In this document: piece after piece, positions 6,107-6,332 of the stretch
Position numbering within the stretch: position 1 is the stretch's first letter
Layout: each line of letters opens with the position of its first letter
Source: an uncultured Coriobacteriia bacterium
GTDB lineage: Bacteria > Actinomycetota > Coriobacteriia > Coriobacteriales > QAMH01
NCBI GenBank assembly: GCA_902493755.1
Contig: CABURF010000069.1
Location: 1-6,332, forward strand
Length of the DNA: 6,332 nucleotides
Reading direction: 5' to 3'
The notes under the pieces: generated by a model
The model's database searches: none
What the model was told of the DNA's origin: nothing
The model's input: only the letters and a program-made list of their open reading frames with translations
Program-made: the position numbers and the translations under genes

Positions 6107-6332
6107 TCAAGCAGCATGCGAATTCGACAAGCTCCTCTTGGCCGTGACCTCGTATATGCTCTTCCATGGGCTTACGCGTTCGAATGCCGCACTTGCCGCG
6201 ATAAGGTCGAGCTCCCCGAAACGCCTGGAAATCAACTGCAGGCCAACAGGGAATCCTTCTTCGGAAAGACCTACCGGAATGGAGGCCGCGGGATTGCCCG
6301 TGAAGTTGCAGAAGAACGTGAGTCCAAATCCG
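6107..6332 (-). CDS. Amidase signature family protein, C-terminal fragment (N-terminus beyond right edge)
   Basis: Seventy-four codons are visible before the TGA at 6107-6109; the gene enters from the right edge. The segments FFCNFTGNPAASIPVGLSEE and GFPVGLQLISRRFGE are the typical C-terminal part of amidase-signature hydrolases, followed by the usual helix (LIAASAAFERVSPW). This family hydrolyses amide bonds with a Ser-cisSer-Lys triad, which would lie outside this window. The ERVSPW ending looks more like a general amidase than GatA, but this fragment cannot settle the substrate. It is on the same strand as the Mo-enzyme operon but separated by 145 nt containing a likely promoter, so co-transcription is uncertain. 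The visible end is intact. Confidence 0.88.
   Translation of the reverse strand, partial: GFGLTFFCNFTGNPAASIPVGLSEEGFPVGLQLISRRFGELDLIAASAAFERVSPWKSIYEVTAKRSLSNSHAA

Noticed and set aside
1..6332. CRISPR array, tRNA/rRNA genes, transposase or integrase genes
   Set aside because: No regularly spaced repeats, no tRNA-like cloverleaf noticed, no mobile-element protein motifs in any convincing frame.

Overview
This window looks like a high-GC anaerobe rich in molybdenum enzymes, most likely an actinobacterium of the Eggerthellaceae/Coriobacteriia type (gut genera such as Eggerthella, Gordonibacter, Adlercreutzia or Slackia). That placement is inferred from the GC-rich coding style, the tandem acetylene-hydratase-like and catechol-dehydroxylase-like molybdopterin enzymes, and their short ferredoxin-like partner. 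It has not been checked by any search. Every supportable gene is on the minus strand, so the biological order runs from the right edge to the left edge.

Layout in order of transcription: (1) the C-terminus of an amidase-signature-family protein enters at the right edge and stops at 6107. (2) A 145-nt gap holds a promoter/operator-like element. (3) A complete 746-aa molybdopterin oxidoreductase-family enzyme (5961-3721) is followed after 3 nt by (4) a 109-aa ferredoxin with two [4Fe-4S] sites (3717-3388). Together these look like a soluble two-subunit redox enzyme. (5) A 151-nt gap contains two hairpins, one terminator-like and one 13-bp structure whose pairing favours the minus-strand RNA. 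(6) A 76-aa Cys-rich, zinc-ribbon-like protein (3236-3006) has a stop codon that directly abuts the ATG of (7) a 425-aa radical SAM enzyme (3005-1728). (8) A 146-nt gap carries a second copy of the element found upstream of gene 3. (9) A second molybdopterin enzyme starts at 1581 and runs off the left edge (527 aa visible).

Two things stand out. First, the two Mo-enzyme genes share an aligned upstream block of about 50 bp (1663-1712 and 6008-6057) that contains an identical 12-mer, GGCGTTTTCGCC on the coding strand, and their Shine-Dalgarno leaders are also alike. This suggests co-regulation or a duplicated regulatory module. Second, a tightly coupled radical SAM/Cys-rich protein pair sits between the two Mo-enzyme units, and it may serve as a maturation, cofactor or peptide-modifying module for them. 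The substrates of both Mo enzymes cannot be read from sequence. Catechol or other hydroxylated aromatic compounds, or a non-redox hydratase/transhydroxylase-type reaction, are reasonable family-based hypotheses.
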